A stretch of 64,000 nucleotides of DNA from Candidatus Latescibacterota bacterium (GTDB lineage: Bacteria > Latescibacterota > UBA2968): the NCBI GenBank assembly GCA_022823725.1, contig JAJEHL010000005.1:1-64000 (forward strand). The letters run 5' to 3'. The notes under the pieces are model-generated. The model made no database searches and was not told the origin of the DNA. It worked only from the letters and a program-made list of their open reading frames with translations. Both the position numbers and the translations under genes were made by a program. Positions 36,046 to 44,867 of this stretch are shown here, piece after piece. How positions within the stretch are numbered: position 1 is the first letter of the stretch; every line of letters starts with the position of its first letter.

Positions 36046-37539
36046 ATGCAAACTGGACGTGTATATCTCATAGGTGCCGGACCAGGCGATCCGGAATTGA
36101 TAACTGTGAAGGGCCTGCGCCTGATTCGGGAAGCCGATGTAATATTGTATGACGGGTTGGCGAATCCTGAATTTTTAAAGGAAGCGCGGCGGGGATGTGA
36201 GTGTATCAATGTGGAAAAGCGCCCGGGTTTTCAGCGCGTGCAACAAGATGAGATCAATCAGATGATGGTCGATTTCGCCCAAAAAGGGCTGATGGTGGTG
36301 CGATTAAAGGGGGGCGATCCCATTGTTTTTGGGCGCGGTGGAGAGGAAGCTGAAGTCCTTAGAAAACACAATGTTCCGTTTGAGATTGTACCGGGTATTA
36401 CCAGTGCAATAGCAGCGCCCGCTTATGCGGGTATTCCGGTAACGCATCGCGGTATATCTCCTCATGTGACGATTGTAACGGGAACAACGGCCTCACTTGA
36501 AGGGGAAGGAGAAGTCAATTGGGAGGGGTTGGCAAAAGTGGGGGGTACGCTCCTGATTTTGATGGGCACGCGAAAACGAAGTGAAATTGCCCGACGTCTC
36601 ATCGCGGGAGGGCACCCGCCCGAAACGCCCGTTGCGGCCATAGAGTGGGGATCCTTGCCATTGCAACGGACTGTGAGAACGACGTTGGGGGAGATCGGCA
36701 GTGTCGAGATGACCAATCCCGCAGTCATTGTCGTTGGAAAGGTCGCGGCAATGGATCTGGATTGGTTTGCGTCTAAGCCCCTGTTCGGCAAAACGATTGC
36801 CGTGACGCGGGCGCGCACACAGGCGAGTGAATTGGTACAACAGCTACGAGAGTTGGGCGCGCAAGTGCTGGAGGTGCCGACTATTGCATTTGCCGAGCCT
36901 GAAAATTGGCGCGAGGTCGATGGCGCTATTGCAGATATTCATTCTTATGATTGGCTTGTTTTGACGAGTACAAACGGAACTGATCGCTTTTTTGAGCGTC
37001 TGTTTAAACAAGACCGCGATGTACGCGCATTGGGGGAGATAAAAATTGCGACTATTGGCGCGGCAACATCGTCACGAGTGCGCAAGTGGCATCTCAATGT
37101 AGATCTCGAAGCGACGAATCGCGCTTCAGAAGGCTTGCTCGCGGATTTTGGCGCAGATCTTTCAGGACAGCGCTTTTTGCTACCTCGTCCTGAAAAGTCT
37201 CGGGATGTGCTTGCCAATGGACTTAGAGAACGTGGTGGTGAAGTGCGAGAAGTTGTTGTTTACAAAACTGGTATGCCCGAGTGCTTGCCCGAAAAATTTT
37301 TGCAGTTGCTACAAGAAAATGCCATTGATCTGATCGCGTTTACGAGCTCTTCTACGGTCTTAAATTTTGTGAGTCTGCTAAAAAAGACAGGGCAAAACTG
37401 GGGATCCTTGCCAGCAGCGTGTATCGGTCCCATCACAGCTCGAACTGCAGTTGCACAGGGATTTGATGTGGTTGTCGAACTTGACGAAACATCGGTATCT
37501 ATTTCTGGTCTTGTACAAGCGATTGCAGCATATTGTTAG
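36046..37539 (+). CDS. Fused uroporphyrinogen-III methyltransferase and uroporphyrinogen-III synthase
   Basis: This 497-residue protein combines two steps of tetrapyrrole synthesis. Residues 1 to about 245 are the SUMT/CobA methyltransferase (YLIGAGPGDPELITVKG, VRLKGGDPIVFGRGGEE, VPGITSAIAAPAYAGIP). Residues from about 250 are HemD-like (AVTRARTQASELVQQL, LVLTSTNGTDRF, LIAFTSSSTVLNF). It would cyclise hydroxymethylbilane to uroporphyrinogen III and methylate it towards siroheme, matching the sirC-like gene. This fusion is common in Firmicutes and other lineages. A short hairpin beyond the stop lacks a T-run. Confidence 0.93.
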   Translation: MQTGRVYLIGAGPGDPELITVKGLRLIREADVILYDGLANPEFLKEARRGCECINVEKRPGFQRVQQDEINQMMVDFAQKGLMVVRLKGGDPIVFGRGGEEAEVLRKHNVPFEIVPGITSAIAAPAYAGIPVTHRGISPHVTIVTGTTASLEGEGEVNWEGLAKVGGTLLILMGTRKRSEIARRLIAGGHPPETPVAAIEWGSLPLQRTVRTTLGEIGSVEMTNPAVIVVGKVAAMDLDWFASKPLFGKTIAVTRARTQASELVQQLRELGAQVLEVPTIAFAEPENWREVDGAIADIHSYDWLVLTSTNGTDRFFERLFKQDRDVRALGEIKIATIGAATSSRVRKWHLNVDLEATNRASEGLLADFGADLSGQRFLLPRPEKSRDVLANGLRERGGEVREVVVYKTGMPECLPEKFLQLLQENAIDLIAFTSSSTVLNFVSLLKKTGQNWGSLPAACIGPITARTAVAQGFDVVVELDETSVSISGLVQAIAAYC

Positions 37540-37558
37540 ATAATATGCAAAAATGCGG

Positions 37559-37587
37559 TTGACATATAGGCGGGTAAGCAGTAAATT
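37559..37587 (+). promoter_or_regulatory. Promoter of the cohesin-like secreted protein
   Basis: TTGACA (37559-37564) is followed after exactly 17 bases by TAAATT (37582-37587). Transcription would start near 37594, 50 bases before the start codon. Confidence 0.55.
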
Positions 37588-37643
37588 TGCAAAATATAGT
37601 ATATTTATTAAGTGCGTTTACACTTTTAATAGGAGGAACCATT

Positions 37644-38450
37644 ATGAAACGTTTGATTATTGCGACATGTTTAGGGCTGGGGCTCATTGGCTCGGCCATT
37701 GCTGGACCTCTGACACAGGGTATAGAATTTACAGGCGGTGAAAATAGCCTGGCAGGTCTGGTGCTGCAACGCACGCAAAATATCGTTGCCGAAGATGGTG
37801 TTTTGAAGTTGCAAGTCGCTATCAATTACGCGCAGAAATTGAAGGGCTATGGCTTTGTGCTGCAATACGATCAATCCAAGTATGAATTTGTCGAAGCGCA
37901 ACAGGTCGATCAAAATCTGCTCGATATGAACAGCGGACAACCCGCGCTCTTTCTCGCGTCTAACAAAACGCCCGGGCAAGTGGCTGTTGGCGCGATGAAG
38001 GTCGATGGTCAAGCGGTCAGTGGCGATGGTGCTCTGGTCGAGTTTACGTTTAAAACCACACAGACGCCCCTTGCCTCTGATTTTCAGATCCTCGACGGTG
38101 TGATGGTTGATTTGGCTGGCGGTATTGATGCGATTACCAATATTGAAATAGGCTCCCTCAAGCCCATGCCCCAAGATTACGCGCTTGGGCAAAATATCCC
38201 GAATCCTTTTAACCCCTCCACGACGATTGAATATCGGTTGCCCGAAGCCGGTGATGTCCAACTGGTGATTTACAATTTGCTCGGACAGGAGGTTCGCACC
38301 TTAGTTCGCGAGTCGATGGATGCGGGTTTTCACTCGGTCGTTTGGGATGGCACGGATGAATTTGGCAAGCAAGTGGCCAGTGGGATTTATATTTATCGCA
38401 TGTCAGTGGCCGATTTTACCCAGGTTCAACGCATGATGTTGCTGAAGTAA
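37644..38450 (+). CDS. Secreted protein with cohesin-like domain and FlgD-like Ig/sorting domain
   Basis: This 268-residue protein has a signal peptide (1-20) and a beta-sandwich of the cohesin type at about 45-170 (VLKLQVAINYAQKLKGYGFVL, VAVGAM, LVEFTFK). A FlgD-like Ig domain occupies about 195-255 (NIPNPFNPSTTIEYRLPEAG, YNLLGQEVRTLV, VASGIYIYRM), and it ends in MMLLK. That final domain marks secreted or surface proteins in several FCB-group lineages and may be a sorting signal. Cohesins bind dockerins. ATG 37644 has AGGAGG 8 bases upstream. It is transcribed from its own promoter and ends at a strong terminator. Confidence 0.85.
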   Translation: MKRLIIATCLGLGLIGSAIAGPLTQGIEFTGGENSLAGLVLQRTQNIVAEDGVLKLQVAINYAQKLKGYGFVLQYDQSKYEFVEAQQVDQNLLDMNSGQPALFLASNKTPGQVAVGAMKVDGQAVSGDGALVEFTFKTTQTPLASDFQILDGVMVDLAGGIDAITNIEIGSLKPMPQDYALGQNIPNPFNPSTTIEYRLPEAGDVQLVIYNLLGQEVRTLVRESMDAGFHSVVWDGTDEFGKQVASGIYIYRMSVADFTQVQRMMLLK

Positions 38451-38507
38451 TGGCGCATTCGGAAAGGGTACAACTGGCAGGTAAATTCTCAGGTCAGTTC
38501 ATTTTCG

Positions 38508-38540
38508 AGGCCGCTTCTTTTGAGGCGGCCTTTCTTTTTT
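38508..38540 (+). terminator. Terminator after the cohesin-like gene
   Basis: AGGCCGC (38508-38514) pairs with GCGGCCT (38525-38531), followed by TTCTTTTTT. It lies just before the ribosome-binding site of the next gene. Confidence 0.85.
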
Positions 38541-38552
38541 GGAGGGAGTATC

Positions 38553-39596
38553 ATGATTCGCGTTGGACTGGTGGGCTATGGTTTGGGGGGGAAAGTCTTT
38601 CACGCACAATTGATTCAGATGGCACCTGAACTCGAACTCTACGCAGTTTGTTCGCGTTCATTAGAAAAACGTCAAGATGCAGAGGCCGATTTTCCACAAA
38701 TTGTGACGTATGACACTTTTGACGCGCTATTGGACGATGACAATGTCGATCTCGTTGTACTGGCGACACCACACGATACGCACGCACCGATGGCTATTCA
38801 GGCAATGGACGCGGGCAAACATCTCGTAACAGATAAAATTATGTGTTTGAATGAGTCCGAAGCGCTATCAATGATTGAAGCGTCTGAGCGCAATCAGGTG
38901 CTTTTGAGTGTGTATCAAAATCGGCGATGGGACGGCGATTTTTTGACTTTGCAACATATACTTACAGAGGGAATACTGGGCGATATTTATACAGTTGAGT
39001 CCAATATCACAACTTATGGCGGACCACATGTTGGGTGGCGTGCGTGGAAAAAATACGGTGGAGGGCGCGTACTCGATTGGGGAGCACATCTGGTCGATCA
39101 GGCTCTCAACCTTTACGGCCCGACAGTTGAGACCGTTTTTGCCGATTTGCAATATCGCTATCCCAAGGACAAGGCCGATGTTGAGGCTCTGGCTCTGATT
39201 CATCTAAGATTTGCAAACGGAGTGCGATATTTTATAGAATTGGGCACTGCGTGGATGTATGCCAAGCCGCGCTATCATGTGCGCGGCGCACTCGGAAGTT
39301 TCAGAAAATACGGCATAGACCCTCAAGAAGCAGCGATGAAGGCAGGAGTCTTTGGTGTACCCGTTCCAGAAGACCCTGCGCGTTATCAATTGCGCGTTAA
39401 TGAGCGCGGACAAACCGTAGAGCACCCCGTGTCGCCCAGGTTTGGCAGTTATCGCACGTATTACGATAATGTGGGCGCGGCACTTGTACATGGAGAAGAA
39501 TTGCTGGTTAAACCGAAGGAATGTTTAGAGGCCATTCGCGTGATTGACGCAATCAGGCTATCGGCAGAACGAGAAGAGGTTGTCAAGCTGATATAG
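38553..39596 (+). CDS. Gfo/Idh/MocA-family protein with altered catalytic motif
   Basis: This 347-residue protein begins VGLVGYGLGGKVFHAQL, a Rossmann motif. The segment normally reading EKP is here HLVTDKIMCLN, so the glutamate and proline of the motif are lost while the lysine is kept. The substrate domain is otherwise recognisable (GGGRVLDWGAHLVDQAL, with aspartate and histidine). ATG 38553 has GGAGGG upstream. The change may mark a subfamily with a different reaction or a non-catalytic role. It is preceded by a terminator and followed within 15 bases by a small membrane protein. Confidence 0.83.
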   Translation: MIRVGLVGYGLGGKVFHAQLIQMAPELELYAVCSRSLEKRQDAEADFPQIVTYDTFDALLDDDNVDLVVLATPHDTHAPMAIQAMDAGKHLVTDKIMCLNESEALSMIEASERNQVLLSVYQNRRWDGDFLTLQHILTEGILGDIYTVESNITTYGGPHVGWRAWKKYGGGRVLDWGAHLVDQALNLYGPTVETVFADLQYRYPKDKADVEALALIHLRFANGVRYFIELGTAWMYAKPRYHVRGALGSFRKYGIDPQEAAMKAGVFGVPVPEDPARYQLRVNERGQTVEHPVSPRFGSYRTYYDNVGAALVHGEELLVKPKECLEAIRVIDAIRLSAEREEVVKLI

Positions 39597-39610
39597 GAAA
39601 GGGTAGTTTT

Positions 39611-39766
39611 ATGGTGTGGGGCATTGTATTATTTGTCATTTTTACGGGTTGTTATCTGGGGCAGTGTGTGTCTTCTGGCCTGGGCGAAAAGCGCGGCTGG
39701 TCGTTGCAGTGGATCTGTTGGTTGATCACGAGTTTGACAATTTTGATCTGCTATTTCATAGTATAG
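39611..39766 (+). CDS. Small membrane protein of 51 residues
   Basis: ATG 39611, with AAAGGG about 8 bases upstream, opens a 51-codon frame. Two hydrophobic stretches (IVLFVIFTGCYLG and WICWLITSLTILICYFIV) flank a short charged loop with GEKRGW, so it should span the inner membrane twice. It is packed between the Gfo/Idh/MocA gene and the DUF402 gene on the same strand, which supports it as real. I do not recognise it, and short proteins like this are often missed. Confidence 0.55.
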   Translation: MVWGIVLFVIFTGCYLGQCVSSGLGEKRGWSLQWICWLITSLTILICYFIV

Positions 39767-39776
39767 GATCAACGCC

Positions 39777-40256
39777 GTGTTGTTTTGCGAATTAAAACGC
39801 CATCTCAACAAGCCCGATGAAACATATAGGTGCGATTTGGTTGCCCGGGACACAGATTGGGTGGTTTTGTCTTATGTGTCAAACCGCGCCTGGGATTTCG
39901 CTGGCACCCACCTGCCTGCTGGTTCTCAAACGCTGGCGTTTTACCAAACGGCTGTCGCACATGTCCTGTGGCGAATGTGTGTCCCTTCAGGTGATCTGAA
40001 AGGGCATTTGTTTCATATTTGCCGAGATGTACAGGTGGAAGAACGCAGGGTTAGTTATTTGGATCTGCTTTTGGATATATGGATAGATTCCAATGGTGTT
40101 GTCGAGGTTTTAGACCGAGAAGATGTGGATATGTGTTATAGAGAAGGAAAACTGTGTGAAGCCGACCTGAAATCCATAGCGGCAGAAGAGAAACGAATTG
40201 TAGCGCACTGGCCCGGACTGGTGCGCGAGATGGACGCGCTGTTGAGCGGTTTATAA
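39777..40256 (+). CDS. DUF402 domain protein
   Basis: This 159-residue protein has the DUF402 signature: RVSYLDLLLDIWIDSNG followed by VVEVLDREDVDMC, with a long acidic and helical C-terminus. Members include FomD and Ntdp-like nucleoside phosphate hydrolases, which use two metals held by such aspartates. The start is GTG 39777. Its last bases overlap the convergent galU by six bases. Specific substrate is unknown. Confidence 0.8.
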   Translation: MLFCELKRHLNKPDETYRCDLVARDTDWVVLSYVSNRAWDFAGTHLPAGSQTLAFYQTAVAHVLWRMCVPSGDLKGHLFHICRDVQVEERRVSYLDLLLDIWIDSNGVVEVLDREDVDMCYREGKLCEADLKSIAAEEKRIVAHWPGLVREMDALLSGL

Positions 40257-41138
40257 TGATTTATTTTTTTCTTCGAGCAGTGGGATGAGTTCTCTGAGGT
40301 ATTTGCGAAAATCTTTGGCAATGGCCGGATGGTTGAGGGAAAAGGCCACCGATGTTTTGAGGTATGAGAGGAGGTCGCCTACCGTGTGCCACTCTCCTTC
40401 AATAGCGCATGCGTAAACCGCTCGGGATTGGCTCATCAATTCGATGGCGTCGGTGAGTTGATATTCTCCATTTTCAGCAGGTTCGATCTGTTCGAGGAAG
40501 TCAAAAATTTCGGGTCCAAATATGTAGCGCCCAAGGGTTGCGAGATTTGATGGTGCCCTTGCCGGATCGGGTTTTTCAACAAGTCCTTCAACGAGATAGA
40601 TGTCGTTTATGCGTTTGGCTTTAATAGCACCATAGCTGCTGATGCGTTCTTGCGGCACTTCTTTGACCGCGAGGATCGAACTGTTATATTTTTGGTAGTG
40701 ATCGATCATTTGCCCAATGCAAGGGCGTTCTGAAACGACGAGGTCGTCGCCGTAAAGAACGGCAAAGGGTTCGTCGCCAATATGTTTGCGGGCTTTGAGA
40801 ACGGCGTGTCCTGTACCTAACTGGTCTTTTTGTCGCACGTAATGGATATCGGCCAGTTGTTCGATTCGATCGAGGGTTTCGAGCATTTTTCGATCTGCGC
40901 GTTCATGCAATGCATGGGCGATTTCGATGTTGCGATCAAAGTGATCTTCAATTGCGCGTTTCCCTCGGCCCGTGATGATTAAGATATCTTCGATACCCGA
41001 ATTAACGAGTTCCTCAATGATGTACTGAATTGCTGGTTTGTCAACAATGGGCATCATTTCTTTGGGCAGGGCCTTAGTGGCGGGCAGCATGCGGCTGCCG
41101 TGCCCCGCGGCGGGGATTACTGCTTTCCTAATTTTCAA
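40251..41138 (-). CDS. galU: UTP-glucose-1-phosphate uridylyltransferase
   Basis: This 295-residue nucleotidyltransferase makes UDP-glucose for envelope and storage sugars. It opens with AVIPAAGHGSRMLPATKALP and KEMMPIVDKPAIQYI, the classic GalU sequence with a G-x-G-S/T-R nucleotide-binding loop, and has YGDDL and EGLVEKP at the metal- and sugar-binding positions. I chose TTG 41138 because GGAGG lies 5 bases upstream; a TTG four codons earlier is in frame. A TTGACA-like -35 on the minus strand lies at about 41205-41210. Confidence 0.93.
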   Translation of the reverse strand: MKIRKAVIPAAGHGSRMLPATKALPKEMMPIVDKPAIQYIIEELVNSGIEDILIITGRGKRAIEDHFDRNIEIAHALHERADRKMLETLDRIEQLADIHYVRQKDQLGTGHAVLKARKHIGDEPFAVLYGDDLVVSERPCIGQMIDHYQKYNSSILAVKEVPQERISSYGAIKAKRINDIYLVEGLVEKPDPARAPSNLATLGRYIFGPEIFDFLEQIEPAENGEYQLTDAIELMSQSRAVYACAIEGEWHTVGDLLSYLKTSVAFSLNHPAIAKDFRKYLRELIPLLEEKNKSL

Positions 41139-41460
41139 CGGGACCTCCAATGCCGAGACTTGTCAAACTATCTGAATGACAAATTTCAGATTGCCAGAAA
41201 GAAATGTCAAGGATATTTTCCCACAATATAGTGTCTCTCGTTACTTGACTTTATTTTTTTAAAGCGTTATTATCTTGCATCTTCTCTCCTCCTTTTGCTA
41301 CTTCTGTTAATTTCCCCCTATTCAGAAGTCGCCTTCCCGCTGCCATTCAACGATTTTCCGACAGGCAGTTGTGAATACCGAGAAAAACAAACCCATTTTT
41401 TTAACTAATTTTGCCGGATAGTTGTTCGTCTTATCAATACCGGTGGGAGATACTTCAGCT
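41139..41460. other. Divergent promoter region between galU and mreB
   Basis: This 322-base stretch holds no gene. It contains an inverted repeat TTGTCA-N11-TGACAA (41160-41182) that could be an operator, a candidate minus-strand -35 box for galU (TTGACA, read from 41210 to 41205), and the mreB promoter. The remainder is T-rich and otherwise featureless. Confidence 0.6.
41245..41273 (+). promoter_or_regulatory. Promoter of mreB-mreC
   Basis: TTGACT (41245-41250) and TATTAT (41268-41273) are separated by exactly 17 bases. Transcription would start near 41280, leaving a leader of about 180 bases before mreB. Confidence 0.55.
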
Positions 41461-42480
41461 ATGGCTTTTTGGTTTTCAAACTTGTTTTCTAATGATATTG
41501 GTATTGATCTGGGAACTGCCAATACACTGATTTATGTCAAAGGGCAGGGGATTGTGATCAATGAACCTTCAATTGTTGCCCTTGAGCGTCATACGCGCAA
41601 GCCGCTGGCCATTGGTGCTCAAGCAAAAGAAATGCTTGGGCGCGAAAAACCGGATATAGAGGTGGTGCGCCCGCTCCGCGATGGCGTTATCGCCGATTTT
41701 GATGTGACTGAGGAGATGCTGCGCTTTTTTATTTCTAAAGTGCAAACAAATAAACTGCTGGTCAGACCACGCGTTGTGATTTGTGTTCCTTCTGGTGTCA
41801 CACCTGTTGAAATGCGCGCTGTAAGCGAGGCTGCCGATCGCGCAGGTGCCCGCGAAGTTTATTTAATAAAAGAGCCCATGGCGGCCGCGATTGGCGTTGG
41901 GTTGCCTATAAAAGATGCAGTGGGATCTATGGTCGTTGATATTGGCGGTGGAACAACGGAGATCGCCGTGATTGCACTGTCTGGCATTGTGACGTCGAGA
42001 TCGATTAAAACAGCGGGCGATGAATTGACAGAAGTCATTGTGCAATTTCTCAAACGCAAACACAATCTGCTGGTGGGAAGCCGCAGTGCAGAGCAAATCA
42101 AGTGCGCTATTGGTACTGCTATAGGACTTGAAGAAGAACTGCAACATATGTGCCGTGGTCTGGAGATGGTGCAAGCGATTCCCAGAGTTATTAATGTCCA
42201 TTCAAAAGAAATCAGGGAGGCATTGGCTGGTTCGGTAAATGCGATTGTTAACGCTGTGCGCCGAACACTCGAGCAGACCCCCCCCGAATTAGCCGCCGAT
42301 ATTCTCGACAATGGCATCATTTTAACAGGGGGTGGGGCATTGTTGCGCGGGCTGGATCGGCGATTGGTCAATGAGACGGGTTTGCCCGTTATGGTAGCCG
42401 ATGATCCGTTGACCTGTGTGGTGCGAGGCACGGGTAAAGTCCTCGCAGATATCCATAGCTACAGGAACGTTTTGGAATAG
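41461..42480 (+). CDS. mreB: Rod-shape-determining actin homologue
   Basis: This 339-residue protein forms membrane-bound filaments that direct side-wall peptidoglycan synthesis. Actin-fold phosphate loops are clear: IGIDLGTANTLIYV near the start and VVDIGGGTTEIAVI at about residue 160, with GGGALLRGLD near the end. ATG 41461 gives the standard N-terminus with a short amphipathic lead (MAFWFSNLFSN) that could bind the membrane. mreC starts two bases after its stop. Confidence 0.96.
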   Translation: MAFWFSNLFSNDIGIDLGTANTLIYVKGQGIVINEPSIVALERHTRKPLAIGAQAKEMLGREKPDIEVVRPLRDGVIADFDVTEEMLRFFISKVQTNKLLVRPRVVICVPSGVTPVEMRAVSEAADRAGAREVYLIKEPMAAAIGVGLPIKDAVGSMVVDIGGGTTEIAVIALSGIVTSRSIKTAGDELTEVIVQFLKRKHNLLVGSRSAEQIKCAIGTAIGLEEELQHMCRGLEMVQAIPRVINVHSKEIREALAGSVNAIVNAVRRTLEQTPPELAADILDNGIILTGGGALLRGLDRRLVNETGLPVMVADDPLTCVVRGTGKVLADIHSYRNVLE

Positions 42481-42482
42481 CT

Positions 42483-43292
42483 ATGCAACGCATTCGTGTT
42501 TTTTTACGTGCTCACCGTAAGGGAGTTGTGCTGAGCATTGCGATTTTTACGTCGTTGATATTGATGTTGTTCGACTCCTCAATACAGGCGCGATTCCCAC
42601 ATAGTGTTGCTCTTGGATTGATGTCTATTGGGCATCGTATCCTCGCCTGGCCGATAGGGCTTTCATCGCTACAATACGAAAATGAGGCTCTGCGCGATCA
42701 GAACTTGCGCCTTTCCCTCGAATTGCTCAAACTCAGAGAGGCTCAACTTGAAAATGCACGCCTCCATGCCTTGTTGCATTTCAAGTCGCAGCAGGCGGCT
42801 GAAAAATCTTATATCGTTGCGCGGGTGATTGCACGCAATCCCGCGAGAATTGCAAATACGATATTGATTGATGCCGGTGCAGATGAGGGGATACAGGCCC
42901 GCATGCCTGTTGTGACTGCGGATGGATTAGTGGGGCGTATCATGGAAGTACACGGATATACTGCTATTGTGCAGTTGCTCATAGATCACAACTGTCGGGT
43001 CAGTGCCGTGGTGCAGCGACACAGTCGTGTAAGCGGTATTGTGTCTTTCGAGGATGGCACATTCTATTTGAAAAATGTGTCGCTTCGGGGGGATATTAAA
43101 GTCGGTGATCTGATCGTATCGTCCGGTTTGGGCGAACTGTTTCCAAAAGGGCTTTATGTGGGGCAGGTCGTCAAAGTAGGGGACGATGAAGCACAGGGTT
43201 TATTTAAAGAAATCATTTTGGTGCCGGGCGTAAATTTCTATAATTTGGAAGAAGTCTTTGTGCTAAAGACCTCTTCGCAGATTAATAATTAA
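42483..43292 (+). CDS. mreC: Rod-shape-determining protein MreC
   Basis: This 269-residue protein has one N-terminal membrane segment (GVVLSIAIFTSLILMLF), a periplasmic coiled coil (about 60-100, ALRDQNLRLSLELLKLREAQ) and the paired beta-barrel domain (VIARNPARIANTILIDAGADEG, PVVTADGLVGRIMEV). It links MreB to the elongation machinery. mreD, pbp2 and rodA, which normally follow, are absent here: a terminator and a convergent gene come next. Confidence 0.95.
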   Translation: MQRIRVFLRAHRKGVVLSIAIFTSLILMLFDSSIQARFPHSVALGLMSIGHRILAWPIGLSSLQYENEALRDQNLRLSLELLKLREAQLENARLHALLHFKSQQAAEKSYIVARVIARNPARIANTILIDAGADEGIQARMPVVTADGLVGRIMEVHGYTAIVQLLIDHNCRVSAVVQRHSRVSGIVSFEDGTFYLKNVSLRGDIKVGDLIVSSGLGELFPKGLYVGQVVKVGDDEAQGLFKEIILVPGVNFYNLEEVFVLKTSSQINN

Positions 43293-43295
43293 AGG

Positions 43296-44768
43296 TCATA
43301 ATTGAATTGATTTTTTGAGTTCCCTGAGGGCAGTGCCTTCAGGGGATTTTTTGTAGTAGGTATCCAGAGGGAAGCATCCCGATATCATGCCATTTCGGGG
43401 GGCTGTGGTGCAGTCGCTAAAGGTCCGGCAGAGTTTGCGTTTGGACGTTTCGCCCTTTTGAAGCACATCTACGGGCAAGTCGGGATAGGATAGTACCATG
43501 CGCCCCAGACCGATAAAATCTACCTTGCCATCGCGCACGAGCGTTTGGGCAACATGGGGCAAAAATTCTTGAAGATAGGAATAAGCCGTGCCGACGATGA
43601 GCAAATCGGAAAATTCTTTTTTGATTTGCGCCGTAATACTAACTTGACGTGCAACGCCCACAAGTGGATCTTCGGGAGGTTGATAGCCATCAGAAGGGGG
43701 GAAATAAGCAGGCCGCTGAATGTGGGGGTTGTAGTAAGGACTGCCTGCTGAGAGGTTGACAAGCACAATATCCAGTTCGCGCAGCAATTCGAGAAAACGA
43801 CAGGTTTCGGAGATATTGGCGGCGATGGGATTGTCTTCATCAATGCCAAAGCCGTATTTATAGGGCAGGCATTCGGAAAAATCTTCGGGAATGCCGGGTC
43901 CGAGTTTTTTGCCTTCGGATTGTTCGGGATCGGGATAAAAAGGCACAAAATCGAATGCGCTGAGGCGCACGCCTATTTTGAGACCAGGACAATCGGTGCG
44001 AATGCCCGCGACGATTTCGCGAAGAAATCGGGTTCGGTTTTCAAATGAGCCGCCATAAGGTCCCGGTCGAGTAAAAGCGCTTAAAAATTCGTGCCCGATA
44101 TAACCGTGACAGTGTTTGACATCGACAAACTGATATCCGAGGTCATACGCCATGCGTGCAGCACTGCAATAGTCGTCAATCAGGCTTTTGATTTCGCTAT
44201 CGGAAAGCACGGGATCGTCAGAGTCGATGCCAAATTTGCTGTCGAGAATCGGATGGCGATACACAATGCGGGGTTCGAGTTTGATTTTATCATTGGGTCT
44301 GCAAAAACGGCCCGAGTGGGTCAGTTGAAGGCCGATGAGCAGGTCATCGGTGCTGCCGATGTGTTCCCGGTGTGCCGATAGGAGTTCTTCGCGGAGTTTG
44401 CCCAGGCCGACTTTGGTATGTTCGGCAGCAAAGAGTTGATTGGGATTTGCGCGTCCTTCGTGGCGCACTGCAACGGCTTCGCCGCCCCATATTAATTTTG
44501 CACCACTAAGGCCAAAGTTGTGCCATCTCCGGAGGGTATATTCCGAGGGATTGCCATCGTTTTCGCCGTCCCAGCCCTCCATGGGGTGGATGCAAAAGCG
44601 ATTGCCAATGCGAAAGCCCTGACACGCGCTTGTTTGGGCAAGTGGAGATTCTGGTGCTTTGAGAATTTCGTCATCGCAGGGAAGGTCAATCCCCAGACTG
44701 TTGACATGTGCTTTGAATGATTCGACGGTTTTGTGATGTCCGATGCGCTGGTATTTTGCCAGAGGCAT
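43296..44768 (-). CDS. Old-yellow-enzyme-family flavin oxidoreductase
   Basis: This 490-residue protein has a TIM-barrel FMN-binding domain of the NADH:flavin oxidoreductase type, with [25 protein letters not shown] and [11 protein letters not shown] as landmark segments. An N-terminal region of about 60 residues precedes the barrel. The C-terminus carries [19 protein letters not shown]; the last two cysteines have the 11-residue spacing seen in iron-sulfur OYE relatives, but the first does not fit, so a cluster is doubtful. The start ATG 44768 has AAGGAG 6 bases upstream. The function may be reduction of an activated double bond; the substrate is unknown. Confidence 0.85.
   Translation of the reverse strand: MPLAKYQRIGHHKTVESFKAHVNSLGIDLPCDDEILKAPESPLAQTSACQGFRIGNRFCIHPMEGWDGENDGNPSEYTLRRWHNFGLSGAKLIWGGEAVAVRHEGRANPNQLFAAEHTKVGLGKLREELLSAHREHIGSTDDLLIGLQLTHSGRFCRPNDKIKLEPRIVYRHPILDSKFGIDSDDPVLSDSEIKSLIDDYCSAARMAYDLGYQFVDVKHCHGYIGHEFLSAFTRPGPYGGSFENRTRFLREIVAGIRTDCPGLKIGVRLSAFDFVPFYPDPEQSEGKKLGPGIPEDFSECLPYKYGFGIDEDNPIAANISETCRFLELLRELDIVLVNLSAGSPYYNPHIQRPAYFPPSDGYQPPEDPLVGVARQVSITAQIKKEFSDLLIVGTAYSYLQEFLPHVAQTLVRDGKVDFIGLGRMVLSYPDLPVDVLQKGETSKRKLCRTFSDCTTAPRNGMISGCFPLDTYYKKSPEGTALRELKKSIQL
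43322..43352 (+). terminator. Terminator of the mreBC transcript, embedded in the convergent gene
   Basis: CCCTGAGGG (43322-43330) pairs with CCTTCAGGG (43336-43344), including one G-T pair, around a 5-base loop, followed by GA and six Ts. It sits inside the last codons of the convergent oxidoreductase. Confidence 0.8.
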
Positions 44769-44867
44769 TGGCACTCCTTGGGCGAAATGGTTTGCATTAT
44801 ATGCCTTAGAAAGCTATGAATATACCAAAGGATGTTTTGGGAAGCAATGTTTCTGAAAGGAGTCACT

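Noticed and set aside
37528-37548. Terminator after the CobA-HemD gene
   Set aside because: A 7-bp hairpin GCATATT/AATATGC is present but it is AT-rich and is followed by As, not Ts, on the plus strand.
43296-44768. Iron-sulfur cluster in the old-yellow-enzyme homologue
   Set aside because: Only the C-x11-C spacing fits the known pattern; the preceding cysteine spacing does not, so I do not claim a cluster.
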